Shown here in pieces: positions 34,952-45,384 of a DNA stretch of 64,000 bases (position 1 is its first letter; every line of letters starts with the position of its first letter). The notes under the pieces are model-generated. The model was given only the letters and a program-made list of their open reading frames with translations. It searched no databases and was not told the origin of the DNA. The translations under genes and the position numbers were made by a program. The stretch is from Microglena sp. YARC (taxonomy: Eukaryota > Chlorophyta > Chlorophyceae > Chlamydomonadales > Chlamydomonadaceae), in NCBI GenBank assembly GCA_022414725.1, contig CM039462.1, positions 123,447,786 to 123,511,785 of the forward strand, written 5' to 3'.

Positions 34952-35494
34952 CATTTCCCGGATGACCTTCTGGACTCTCTATGTGCCCGTGGGTTGACTG
35001 AGTCAAGGGGGACTTTTTTTTTGCTCAATGAACTGGATAGATATTCAAACGAGGTCAAAAGGTTTGTTGTCTATTAGTGCATCTTCACTGCGATTTCCAG
35101 GCTGCAATGATACGTGTTTACGTGGGAGAAAGAGAGAGAGGAAGGGAGAGTGATGTGTGCAGCATCATGACGGGCTGTGTGTATCAACGCTGCATCGGCA
35201 TTGGTAAATCCGTCAATCGTTCCCGCGTCCTTAAAAGCAGAGCTCCAGGCCTCGCTCTGTTAGCCAACGTGCCTCGTTTACATTCCACACGTGCTAAGCA
35301 TTTGGTCGTGGGAATAGGTAAAGTGCTGCTGATGGATTTTCCGACACATGCCAGACCCAACCGAAAGTACCGACACCAGCAGCTTCGTCACGGCAAGGAC
35401 GCAACTCACGCACCGGCTCTGCCCGAAGAAGAGTACCCTGGCGAGCTGGGCGCCTTAATAGAGCTGGTCTACAGTTAAATTGTAAAGAGAACAT
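29692..35494 (-). CDS. Plastid-lipid-associated protein / fibrillin (PAP_fibrillin family), five exons
   Basis: Exons in transcription order: 35494-35414, 34826-34713, 32576-32382, 31084-30845 (or -30849), 29898-29692 (or 29893-). The first exon encodes 27 residues rich in Arg, Leu and Ala (MFSLQFNCRPALLRRPARQG), like a plastid transit peptide, ending at a GTGCGT donor. Exon 2 has KVELYQLLDSIERKYGPAAA. Exon 3 has SPSVVDNNMLGFWKLVYASN, the fibrillin 'L-x-G-x-W-x-L-x-Y-x-S-N' signature. Exon 4 has NTAVFGLGPLGSWRIGIEGS and the last exon has CDDELRVGKGKTSGNLFLFK, matching the family's C-terminal 'D-x-DLRI-x-RG' strand. Both intron-4 solutions (GT at 30844 with AAG at 29899, or GT at 30848 with GAG at 29894) keep frame, giving 278 or 275 residues. 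The family binds lipids in plastoglobules and thylakoids. Gene identity is good; the first exon is inferred from frame and donor only. Confidence 0.83.
30233..30440 (-). mobile_element. tRNA-derived SINE, copy 3
   Basis: Same body and second head type as copy 2 (TAATGATAACGCCTGGTGGG at the low end; GGGTTTGAATCCC box at about 30366-30378). The target duplication is unclear (GGTAAG on both sides). It lies in the last intron of the fibrillin gene. Confidence 0.75.
31018..31335. repeat. 139-bp repeat echoing fibrillin exon 4
   Basis: GGTGCTTGGAAGTCGCTTGG recurs at 31022, 31161 and (GAAGTTGC form) 31300. The first lies in the exon; the other two and a flank remnant at 31447-31510 lie in the intron before it. 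Confidence 0.85.
31883..32033. mobile_element. MITE family B copy
   Basis: TAGGGACCGGCATATCATGT left; ATGACATCATATTGCCGTTC then CCTA right; core TATAAATGGTAACTGTAGCC. Confidence 0.75.
32078..32275. mobile_element. MITE family A copy in fibrillin intron
   Basis: Left arm ACAAGCAGCAGCTTCTAGGC; right arm GAGCTGCCAAGAAGCTGCTG then CTAGTAGCCGAAAAGGAAAC. It abuts the echoed exon segment at 32276-32370. Confidence 0.65.
32646..32870 (-). repeat. GC-rich dispersed repeat G, copy 4
   Basis: Starts TTTTTGGCGGAGCCCCCCCA on the plus strand and ends CGTCGCTTGCGATGCTGCAT; a reverse copy. Confidence 0.65.
32871..33044. mobile_element. MITE family A copy
   Basis: GGGCTACGCATGGCAGCCTC at the left; GCTGCCTAGAAGCTGCTACA then CATAGCCCAAAAAATGAAAC at the right. 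It directly adjoins the GC-rich repeat ending at 32870. Confidence 0.65.
33285..33472. mobile_element. MITE family A copy
   Basis: TTTATTTTCAGGCACCAGCA left arm; CTAGAAGCTGGTGCTCATAG then CTGAAAAGAA right arm. A right-half duplicate follows at 33488-33597. Confidence 0.65.
33488..33597. mobile_element. MITE family A, right-half duplicate
   Basis: Repeats the right half of the preceding element (CAGACATCCGCTGCCCAGAA ... CTCGTAGCTGAAAAGAAAAG). No left arm. Confidence 0.55.
33622..33912. repeat. About 72-bp minisatellite, four copies
   Basis: CACATCACACATCCCACCGC then CTGGGGG and AGAGGTACAACAGGGAACAA. Confidence 0.9.
34305..34496. mobile_element. MITE family A copy
   Basis: CTTTTTGCTAAAAGCAGCAG left arm; CTGCTGCTCGTAGCTGAAAA right arm. 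It joins directly to the GC-rich repeat starting at 34497. Confidence 0.65.
34497..34702 (+). repeat. GC-rich dispersed repeat G, copy 5
   Basis: CAAGTCCTATGCAGCGTCGC ... CTTGAAGAGGGGGCTCCGAC then AAAAA. It begins at the last base of a MITE A copy and ends 10 bp from fibrillin exon 2. Confidence 0.65.
34858..34950. repeat. (GAT)n trinucleotide repeat
   Basis: About 30 GAT units with a few GGT, in fibrillin intron 1 just upstream of exon 2. Confidence 0.95.
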
Positions 35495-36059
35495 GCAGGA
35501 AGTTACAGTGCTGTAGCTGGTGGCTGAGAATGATGCCAATCGGGCGTAGTTGTCTATCCAAGAGGAGTGGTCGTTTGTTGGTTGGTCGTTGGTTGGTTGG
35601 TTGGTTGGTTGATTGGTCGGCGTCCGCGTCCGCGTCCGATCCGTCGAAACGAAAGTTCGCTGGTTGGTGGTTGAAACGAGAGGTTGGTCGGTCCAGGGGT
35701 GGGGGGTGAGGGGGGTTACTGGGGGGTGGGGGTGGGGGGTGGGGGGGTCCGTGCACCCCAGAGCTGAGTGACCGCTTGACTTTCTCCATCCTCTTCCTGT
35801 CTGCCCCATTTTGTACTATTAATGGGCGTTCTCGTCAACCTCTAGGAGAAGGATGGTTCGCCACCTCGAAAGGAAGGGGAAGTCCACCCTCGCATTAAAA
35901 CCATCTTCATCTTGGCTGAAGTAGACCGAGTACTGTACTCCCGGGTGTCATTGTTTTCGGGATATTCTGCAATGAGAAAACAAATAGTGCGACGTTTGTG
36001 TAGGGGGTTAGGGCATCTATTTAGGTTATGTGTACAGCATTGGTACACATGCTATGGTG

Positions 36060-36660
36060 AGGGGGGGGCATTACATTACATTACATTACATTACATTACA
36101 TTACATTACATTACATTACATTACATTACATTACATTACATTACATTACATTACATTACATTACATTACATTACATTACATGACATGACATTACATGTTA
36201 AAGTCTACTTGACACCGCGAGGGTGTATGAGACTCTGTGCTTAAAACAAAAAGAAAAGCACCCACAAAGCAAAAAACCCCATTACATCAGGGGTGTGTCG
36301 AGGACAAACAAACCAAACTCCCAACCACCGTTTTGGTGGCGTAGGTATTAAACCCCCTAGAGCAGGACCCAGATCTCAACCACTTACAGTGGCCGAGGTA
36401 AGAAGCTGACAAATGAGAAGTCACAAGAAGAAAAAAAGGGATAATAAATTACGGTGCCACTAAGCAGTCCAGGGCTTCCTGTCTTGCTCTTCTACAATTA
36501 GAAAGATAGTCGGCTAGGTTGCTCCAAAAAGACTTAGTGCCATTTCCATTCATAAAGGTTCTGAATGTGGAATCGCAGAATTCCATATTCCATACGGTTA
36601 AGTCGGTATCCTCATGGACATGCCTATAAATATCTGTAAACAGCTTCTGGTAGCGAAGGA
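36060..36660 (-). mobile_element. Second, shorter LINE 3' end, head-to-tail with the first
   Basis: Bases 36185-36660 repeat 36733-37200 with few changes. They cover the end of the LINE frame (from the FYNDIRLRYQKLF region onward) and the whole 3' UTR. It ends in about 23 TGTAA units (minus strand) at 36068-36183. The breakpoint with the first copy is at about 36660. Confidence 0.8.
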
Positions 36661-36986
36661 CATGTGGGGGATTACATTACATTACATTACATTACATTAC
36701 ATTGCATTACATTACATTACATTACATTACATGTTAAAGTCTACTTGACACCGCGAGGGTGTATGAGACTCTGTGCTTTAAACAAAAAGAAAAAGCACCC
36801 ACAAAGCAAAAACCCCATTACATCAGGGGTGTGTCGAGGACAAACAAACCAAACTCCCAACCACCGTTTTGGTGGCGTAGGTATTAAACCCCTTAGAGCC
36901 GGACCCAGATCTCAACCACTTACAGTGGCGGAGGTAAGAAGCTAACAAATGAGAAGTCACAAGAAGAAGAAAAAAGGGATGATAAA

Positions 36987-37907
36987 TTACGGTGCCACTA
37001 AGCAGTCCAGGGCTTCCTGTCTTGCTCTTCTACAAGTAGAAAGATAGTCGGCTAGGTTGCTCCAAAAAGACTTAGTGCCATTTCCATTCATAAAGGTTCT
37101 GAATGTGGAATCGCAGAATTCCACATTCCATACGGTTAAGTTGGTATCCTCATGGACATGCCTATAAATATCTGTAAACAGCTTCTGGTAGCGGAGGCGA
37201 ATATCATTATAAAAAGGGCACTCAAACATATGCATTTCATCCTCAGGGTTTTGGAACCCACACATTTGACAGTGTCTCATTGAGCGAGGGATGTGTGCTC
37301 TATCCACCACCCTCATTCTTTCTGTGTTCAGCCAATGGGAACCCATTCTAAACTGTGCTATAGAACGAATCTGATCCTGCTTATGTAAGGCGGATGTAAA
37401 GGGAATCAAGCCATTCTCATCATTGCTGTTGGCTGCGAACCATTTTTGGTATCGGAGGCGTTTAAAGCCAACCCTTCTCTCATCAGGGATGTCTCTAACT
37501 GCATTGGTGTCACTTGGGTACTTAAACCTCCATGACTCAAAAACTTCAGACATAATACCTTCGACATCGACAGCCTCCAAAATGTTGATGTTTTTACTGG
37601 ATCCTAGCTTGTGGAGAGCACAACGCAAGTCATGAACCCAGCCAGTGTTGGAGTCAAAAGATTCCTCAAGAGCCATTCTAATGAGATCCTCAGGTTCTTT
37701 ACGTATGGTCTTGTTCCAGAAGCGCAAAGCTTGTTTAAGCCAAGCAAAACACAACGGGGTTCTACCCAGCTCTTCCATGATAATATTAGATGTAGTAGAT
37801 TGGCAAACACCCAACATTTGGGATGTGGGGGTGGGGGGGATGAAACAGATACTAAAGGGAAAGTTGAGGGGAATTTGACCCAATACAGTAAATTCTAGAT
37901 CAACCAT
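36987..37907 (-). mobile_element. LINE (non-LTR retrotransposon) ORF2 C-terminal part
   Basis: A 306-codon open frame without the reverse-transcriptase core. It shows LCFAWLKQALRFWNKTI, then FRMGSHWLNTERMRVVDRAH and the zinc-knuckle-like CQMCGFQNPEDEMHMFECPF, typical of the region after reverse transcriptase in non-LTR elements. The TAA/TAG stop is followed by a 3' UTR and a (TGTAA)n tail (read on the minus strand) at 36672-36732, so the copy is 5'-truncated. A sister copy lies immediately downstream at 36068-36660. Confidence 0.8.
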
Positions 37908-37929
37908 ATGCTGGGGGGTTCTGAAGCAA

Positions 37930-39389
37930 GGAATTCTGATACATGGGATAATGTACTGCCGTACTGATAATATAAGACACTGAAGGCACTAATAAAGTAC
38001 ATGCAGTATTGCAGTATGTCAAATTAGGAGGTTGGATAGGGGTGGCATAAAAGGTGCACAATCAGTAGTATAACAAGTGGGTCATGTAAGCTTTGCGGGG
38101 GCTGTGTCGAAGTTACGGTATGCGGATGCGATAGAGAAACTTGGGAGACCCACCTCCTGGAGTGAAAGTCCTTTCACAACTTTTAAAAAACCAGGTAGGT
38201 AGGTTCATGTTTGAAGTCTAATATTTCCATGGAAAGGTGGGCTAGGTATGTTGTGGTCTGAAACCAAACAATTCCATGACAAGGCGCGCTAGGTATGTTC
38301 ATGTGTTAGAAGTCAAATAGGTCCATAACAAGGCCAGCCAGGGATGTTCCAGTCTGAAGTTTAAGCACACGCTGATATCAAGCTCACCTCTGGTCTGGCG
38401 AGATTGCCTCTGGTTTCAAACATGGTATGAAAGAATGGACTGCATTTACACTGTCATCGATTATGACCAAACAATATTTAGGAAACTGGCAAATGGGCAG
38501 CCCAGAAGAAGAAGTTGGCTGGAAGTGCCAGCTGGTTTCTCGGTACGCTCAGCTGACTCGACACAAACCCTTAGGGATTGTGTTTTCCTCCGCGCCGACG
38601 GTGGTCCAAACCCCGCACATGCGTCCGATTCTCTCATTCCTGCGCTAACTCATCATCGACTGCACATCACGACCTCAAACTTTAAGACCTTTTCATTATG
38701 CAGATGCTGAACAAAGGTGCGAGGATTATGCCCAACCGAGCTAGCAAGGCTGGCCACGCGCAGAAGCTCAAGCCATGCAGGGTTGCAGCCAGCGAGAAGC
38801 CTTCTGTTGCCGTATTAAATGACCCTACAAGCGTGAGGTGAGGAGCATGAGTCGAAGAAGTTCGATTCGGAAGGGCTACTACCGGTATGCTGGCTCTAGT
38901 TCTGGGGCGTGTGTGGTACGCGTCACGTGCGAAGGTGCTTCTTCTGGTGGCTAGACCGTTTTACCCATCGCGGATGTCCTTACGCCTCATCGTTGGGCAT
39001 TGCCTTGCAAGGTGCATACAACGTGCACAGCTCGTGCAGTTACTCTACTACTTGGATTGGATGTTTTGTGTCCAGGTCAGCGTTATTTTTCACGTTGCGC
39101 CCGGGTGGGCCCTTCTGACCCACACCCACCCAGGCTGACATGCGGTCTCTACACCTCCCTCCAAGCTAACTCAGGCGCTCTACACTGCTTTTAAATCGAT
39201 GCATGTGATTGGTGGGGCTTAACCGTTGCCCGTGGGTTACTTTGCGTGCGTGACCGTGCGCACGTGGAATCAGATCGACTCATTTACTATTGCATGGTGT
39301 CTACTATCCGGCAATAGACTTATCTCCCAGCTAACTGCAGCCACACTCCATTTCGACTCATGGAACGTCTCACTATCTGTTGCCTGCAG
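37930..39389. other. Upstream region of PurK-PurE; start exon not identified
   Basis: Holds three diverged units of about 60 bp (GGTAGGTTCATGTTTGAAG type) at 38195-38360 and GC-rich open stretches at 38887-39120, one of which is rich in Arg and Cys but ends in the wrong phase to join the acceptor at 39389. Confidence 0.4.
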
Positions 39390-42300
39390 CGACAATGGTC
39401 TGCCCAGGAGCACCGTGGTCGGAGTGCTGGGTGGCGGCCAGCTAGGACGCATGATGGCTCTCGCAGCGGTGAGATGGCACTAGGAGTACCTTTGCGGTGC
39501 TTTGGTTATGTAGGCGGTAGCATGCATTCATGTTTTACGGATTTTCCCTCCTTACGCGCCCGCCCTCTCTCCCCTAGATCTAATCCTCCTCCCCGGAACG
39601 TTCCAACTGCCCATGCAGCACCCCAAATGCTGAATGTCCTCAAGCTAGTTCACATATACTCCCCGCCCCCCCTCCCTCCCAAACACTTTCCTGGGGCACA
39701 TGCACACACACTGACATGAACATACTGCCGGCTGCATGTCCCCGTGGCGTTCCTCCTGACTTGACCCCACATGACATCCTCTCATTGCTCTTAGCTACTC
39801 CCTTCCTTTATATGCCCCACAAATTCCCACCAACTCAACTCCAGGACATCACTTCGATCCCATGATCCATCCAGCAGCCTACCAGGAACTTCACATGTTG
39901 CATGTGCCCCTCCTTCCAGTCCCAACATCAACCACCCACCCACACCAACTCAACCCCCAAACACCAACCCACACCTCCAAACACCAACCCACGCCAATCT
40001 CCAAACTCCACCTCAGGCTAACATGGGCGTCACCTTCAAGTGCCTGGACCCCTCCGACCTGCCCCCTGCTGCTGTTGCCGCTCATGTGGTGAAGGGACAC
40101 TTCCGAGATGCTGATGCCATCACTAACTTTGCCACTAGTGAAGGGGTGGATGTCCTGACCACTGAAATTGAGCACATTGATACCGGCGCTGTCGAGGCTG
40201 CTGCCAAGGCTGCTGGTTTGGATGTCGAACCTACCCCTGCCACCATTAGGGTAAGGGCCACCCATGCAGTGCATGCACAACAGTCACCAGATCCCTCCCA
40301 CCCATGCACTAGTATGTGTAGGGTAGGAATAACTATAGGTTGTGGCTCGCCTATCTTGTGCTGCCATGTGACCTCATATCTGTAGGGAACGGTAAAATGA
40401 TATCAATATGATATCATATGATGCCAGCAGTCGGACTAGGACAAAGTTACCATTTATACACAAAATCGCATGGTGCATTTTGTATGATATCATACTCGCC
40501 TTAGTTCAACATCATATGATATGCCGGTCCCTACAGATGTGACATGAGAGGCACATTTGACATGTTGGCCTATTGCAGCTGCCGTATCTTGTAACTTGTG
40601 TCCATCCCAGCATGCCCCCTTCAATCCACAAACTGAATGTGCCTCCCTGTACCTACACCACCATGCAGATGATCCAGGACAAGTTCTACCAGAAGCAGTA
40701 CTTCCAGAAGAATGGTGTCCCCCTCGCTGAGTTCCGCCAGATCAAGTGCAAGGGCTGCATGGAGAGCACAGGACAGAAATTTGGTTTCCCTTTCATGCTG
40801 AAGAGCAAGAGGTAGGTGTTGTGACAGAAACACACTTGCGTGTTGGGTGTTTGGCGCAACAGGGTGTTGCGGAAGAATTCAATGTTTGTTGGAATTGAGG
40901 GCTGGGGAGATGGAAAGGAGTGGGTGGGTTGGCCTCCTGGGTTAGGTGTTCGTGGGTTTGGTCGGGTGGGTTTGGTGTGGGTGGTTAAGTGTCAGAGTGG
41001 TTGGTGTTGGGTTTGGGGTTTGAGTTGCCGTAGATGAGTTGCCCCAAGCTCATAAGTAGGGACCAGAATACCATATGATGTTGATCAAAGACAAATATGA
41101 TCATATGATATAAGTAAATGATACAAATTGCACCATATGATGTTGTATATAAATGGTAACTTTAGCCTTGTCAGAATAATATATGATAAGAGATGATAAT
41201 ATATGATATCATATGATATGATAATACATGATGTTATAATATTATATGCTATCATGTAGCCGTTCCCTGCATACATGCCATGCCCCCCGTACAGGTAGGC
41301 TTATGACGGCAAGGGGTCATGAACCCATGAACCCATAACCCCATGACCCCATAACCTCATGAACCCATAACCCCATGACCCCATAACCTCATGACCCCAT
41401 AACCTCATGACCCCATAACCCCATGACCTCTTGACCTCTTGACCTCATGACCCCATGACCCCATGACCTCATGACACCATGACCCCATAACCACACCCAT
41501 AACACCATGACCTCTTAACCTCATGACCCCATAACCACACCCCATAACACCATAACCTCTTGACCTCATGACCCCATAACCCATGACCTCATGACCCCAT
41601 GACCCCATAACCACACCCATAACACCATAACCTCTTAACCTCATGACCCCATAACCACACCCCATAACACCATAACCTCTTGACCTCATGACCCCATAAC
41701 CACACCCCATAACACCATAACCTCTTGACCTCATGACCCCATAACCACACCCCATAACACCATAACCTCTTGACCTCATGACCCCATAACCACACCCCAT
41801 AACACCATAACCCCATGACCTCATGACCCCATAACCCCATGACCTCATGTTCCCTACATACATGCCATGCCCATTCTACAGGTTGGCTTATGACGGTAAG
41901 GGTAATGCCGTTGTCAAGACTGAGGCGGACATTGAGTCTGCCGTCGCATCTCTGGGAGGATATGAGATGGACTTGTATGCTGAGAAGTGGGCTCCCTTTG
42001 TGAAGGAGCTAGCTGTCATGGTTGTTAGGTGAGATACAATCAGAGCTGGCTCTCGCTGGTTACTTAGGCTTGAGGGGCGGTCCATTGAGTTTCTGTGAGG
42101 GTATGAGTTGGACCTGTACGATGAGAAGTGGGCTCCCTTCGGTAAGGAGCTAGCTGTCATGGTCGGAAGGTGCAACATAACAACCAGAAAGATTGGACCC
42201 CCCCCCCCCCCCCCCCCCCCCGAGGTGTCGTAGCAATAAGAAAACAGAAGTTAAAATTGCCAACAATTTAAAAACTCACCCTTCTTGTATGCTGAGAAAT

Positions 42301-45300
42301 AAACACCCTTCTTGAAGGAGCTTTTGTCACACAGTTGTAAGGTGCGACCGGCCTTTTCTAAAGGTGCGATTCAGTGGAAATTGCGATCATTAGACTAATC
42401 AGTTTCTGGCTGGTGCGATTTCAGGTCATTTTTTGCCCTATTGAATTGCACCACAAAAAGCGAGTTCAACATTCTTGCCCATGGTGGAATCACTCTGAGC
42501 ATCTCTAGTTTCGCACCAGCTACCCCCCTGTCATTGCACCATACAGTGTGCCAAGGACCAGTCAGGGCAGTGTGGGAAATTGGGCGCCCTTGATGAAGGA
42601 GCTGGCTGTTTTGGTGGTTAAGTTAGACACAACAAGACACAGCAACCGACGAGAAACATTGGCTGCGAGTGTTGGCTATCGGAGCGAAAGGTGGCAACGG
42701 AATCGAGTGCAGCAGACTGAAGCCAGGGTTTACGAGACTGTAAGGGCCAGGTTTTCTTTTTTCTCATGGTCTTAATGCTGCAATGTTAACCACATCAGTT
42801 CAACATGAATATACCGTTTTTTGCTCAGAGTTTTGGAACCAGGTCAAGTGGCATGGTGGGGCTTAATTTTGAACGTGTGTGCAGTAATGCATCTGTGTTA
42901 TTGTTCTCACCTGTCTCTTAATTCGTGGAGCGTTTAATCCAATAGTCAGGCCTGTAGCCCGCAATTGCTCAGAATGAATGGCATGGTCTTGGTAAGTATT
43001 AATGAGTAGTCGATCTGTAGATTCGCAAGGGAAAGGAGAACGAGATGCAAAGGAGCAGAGCTCACCTGTCTCAGCTGACTTAGTACAGTAATGCTCACCT
43101 GTCTCAGCTGATTTAGTACAGTAATGCTCACCTGTCTCAGCTGATTTAGTACAGTAATGCTCACATGTCTCAGCTGATTTAGTACAGTAATGCTCACCTG
43201 TCTCAGCTGACTTAGTACAGTAATGCTCACCTGTCTCAGCTGACTTAGTACAGTAATGCTCACCTGTCTCAGCTGATTTAGTACAGTAATGCTCACCTGT
43301 CTCAGCTGATTTAGTACAGTAATGCTCACCTGTCTCAGCTGATTTAGTACAGTAATGCTCACCTGTCTCAGCTGATCAAGCCACTGCGCCGAAAACAATT
43401 TATTGTGGTATCCAGCTCTCCAAAGTGACAGCTCACCATCAGGGTACTAAAAAACGTACATGTCTACTTTTTTTGCTAGGTTTAAAAAAACATTTTTTGT
43501 ATTAAAGGTACTCTGCAGAGAGATAACGTAAGTTGACAAAAAAGGTATCCTGTGCTTTCATGCATAGACTTACTTTTTTGTTGGGAACGGCAACATGATT
43601 TGTTGGGAACGGCAACATGATATCATATGACATGGCAGTCTGACTTTAACATTTACATACAATAACATATGGTGCAATTTGTATGATATCATATGGTATC
43701 AGACTCGCCTTCGGTCAGTATCATATGATTTTCCGATCCCTACTTACTTGACATCTGTGTGTGACTCGAAATGTGGTGTCTAGCTCTCGAATGTGACAGC
43801 TCACCATCAGGGTACTACAAAATGTTTTAGTGCTTAATTTTTAGCTAGGTTTAAAAAACCGATTTTGGGTAAGAAAGGTACTCTGCAGAGAGATTTGACA
43901 AAAATATTTTGGCAAAAAGGTATCCTGTGCTTTCGTGCACAGACTTACTTGACATCTGTGTGAGACTTGAACTCAGGTAAACCTTTATTACAAACAAGTC
44001 TCGTGTATCCACCATTGACATGCTCCTCAACTCTGTGCTTCATCACAGGGCTCGTGATGGAAGCGTGAAGTCCTACCCTCTCGTGGAGACCGTCCACAAA
44101 GATAGCATCTGCTGGGTCACCGAGGCCCCTGCTGATGTGCCCAACAAGGTGTCGGTTGCGGCAACTGCTGTGGCAGAAAAGGCCATTGCTTGCTTGGATG
44201 GAGCTGGCATCTTCGGGTGAGGACCCCATTTGGTTTATAGCTAAAGCTGTGTATGCCCTCTCTACATGCCATTTATACATGGCCATGGCTGCATTAATGC
44301 TAAAGCTATATATGAAGGGCGTCTGGAGGCGCGTCCCGAATGAAATGCAATTTATTCTGAATTCATAGCTGCATTAAAGCTAAAGCTATAGATCATATAT
44401 GCCCTTTATATAGGTTCATCTTTAATTTCCAATCGCGAAGCGCCCCTTAAGTACGAGCTGGCATCTTTGGGTGCCACCCACCTTTCTCTGCCTCAGAGTG
44501 GAGATGTCAGTGATGGCTGATGGAATTGTACTGCTAAATAATGTCACTGTACTGCTGAACAAGATCGCCCCCCGCCCTGACAACAGCGGTCACTACACCC
44601 AAAACAGATGCATCGCCAGTCAGTTCGAGAACTTGCCACTCGCCTCTCCCGTCAACTGCCACCCACCATTCCCTCCTGCAGAGTGGAAATGTTTGTGATG
44701 GCTGATGGCTCTGTCCTCCTGAACGAGGTTGCCCCCCGCCCCCACAACAGCGGTCACTACACCCAGAACGGATGCATCACAAGTCAGTTTGAGAACCACG
44801 TGCGTGCGATCCTCGGATGGCCCTTGGGTGACACTGAGCTCATGGGAGGATCAGTGCTCATGTTGAACTTGATCGGTGAGGCTGACGGCGAGGAGGGCAC
44901 GAGGATTGCCCACCAGCGTATGGCAGCCGCTTACAAGCTGCCCGGTGCTAGCGTGCACTGGTATGGCAAGGCTGATGTGGTCAAGGGACGCAAGGTGCGC
45001 ACTTTCTTGTTATAATTGCACTTCTTTGTTATAAGTGCACCTCCTTGTTATAGTCGCCCTGGCTTGTTACAATTGCACTTCCTTGTTATGATTGTGATTT
45101 GGTCAGCTAATGCGAAAGGTCTTGAGCTTCTCTCTCACAATATGCAATAACATTAAACTTCCACTTGTACAATTTTGAGTAAATCATCTCGGAAGGCAGA
45201 AGTTAATACATGCTTGAATTATTTTCTCTTTAGGTGGGTATAAATGGGACAGAAGGATGGCTTTAAATAGGGAAAAGATGCTTCAAAGGGGTCCTTGTAA

Positions 45301-45351
45301 TGTCCTTGCAATTTGGGTAGGTGGCACGAAGGGCCGACCTGGAGGGTTCAT

Positions 45352-45384
<33 letters not shown>

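Noticed and set aside
35077..35478. 133-codon plus-strand frame opposite the fibrillin first exon
   Set aside because: The minus strand gives a transit-like peptide with a donor in phase with fibrillin exon 2; the plus frame has no recognised domain.
38887..39118. Candidate transit-peptide exon for the PurK-PurE gene
   Set aside because: The ATG frame ends in phase 0 at its CAG|GTCAGC donor, but the acceptor at 39389 needs phase 2; the frame with the right phase has no ATG.
41320..41850. Possible CRISPR-like array (regular short repeats)
   Set aside because: Direct repeats without unique spacers, inside a eukaryotic intron; an ordinary minisatellite.
43055..43378. The CTCACCTG in each 33-bp unit as a minus-strand splice-donor echo (CAGGTGAG)
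   Set aside because: The host gene is on the plus strand and no minus-strand exon ends here, so the match to a donor is probably chance.
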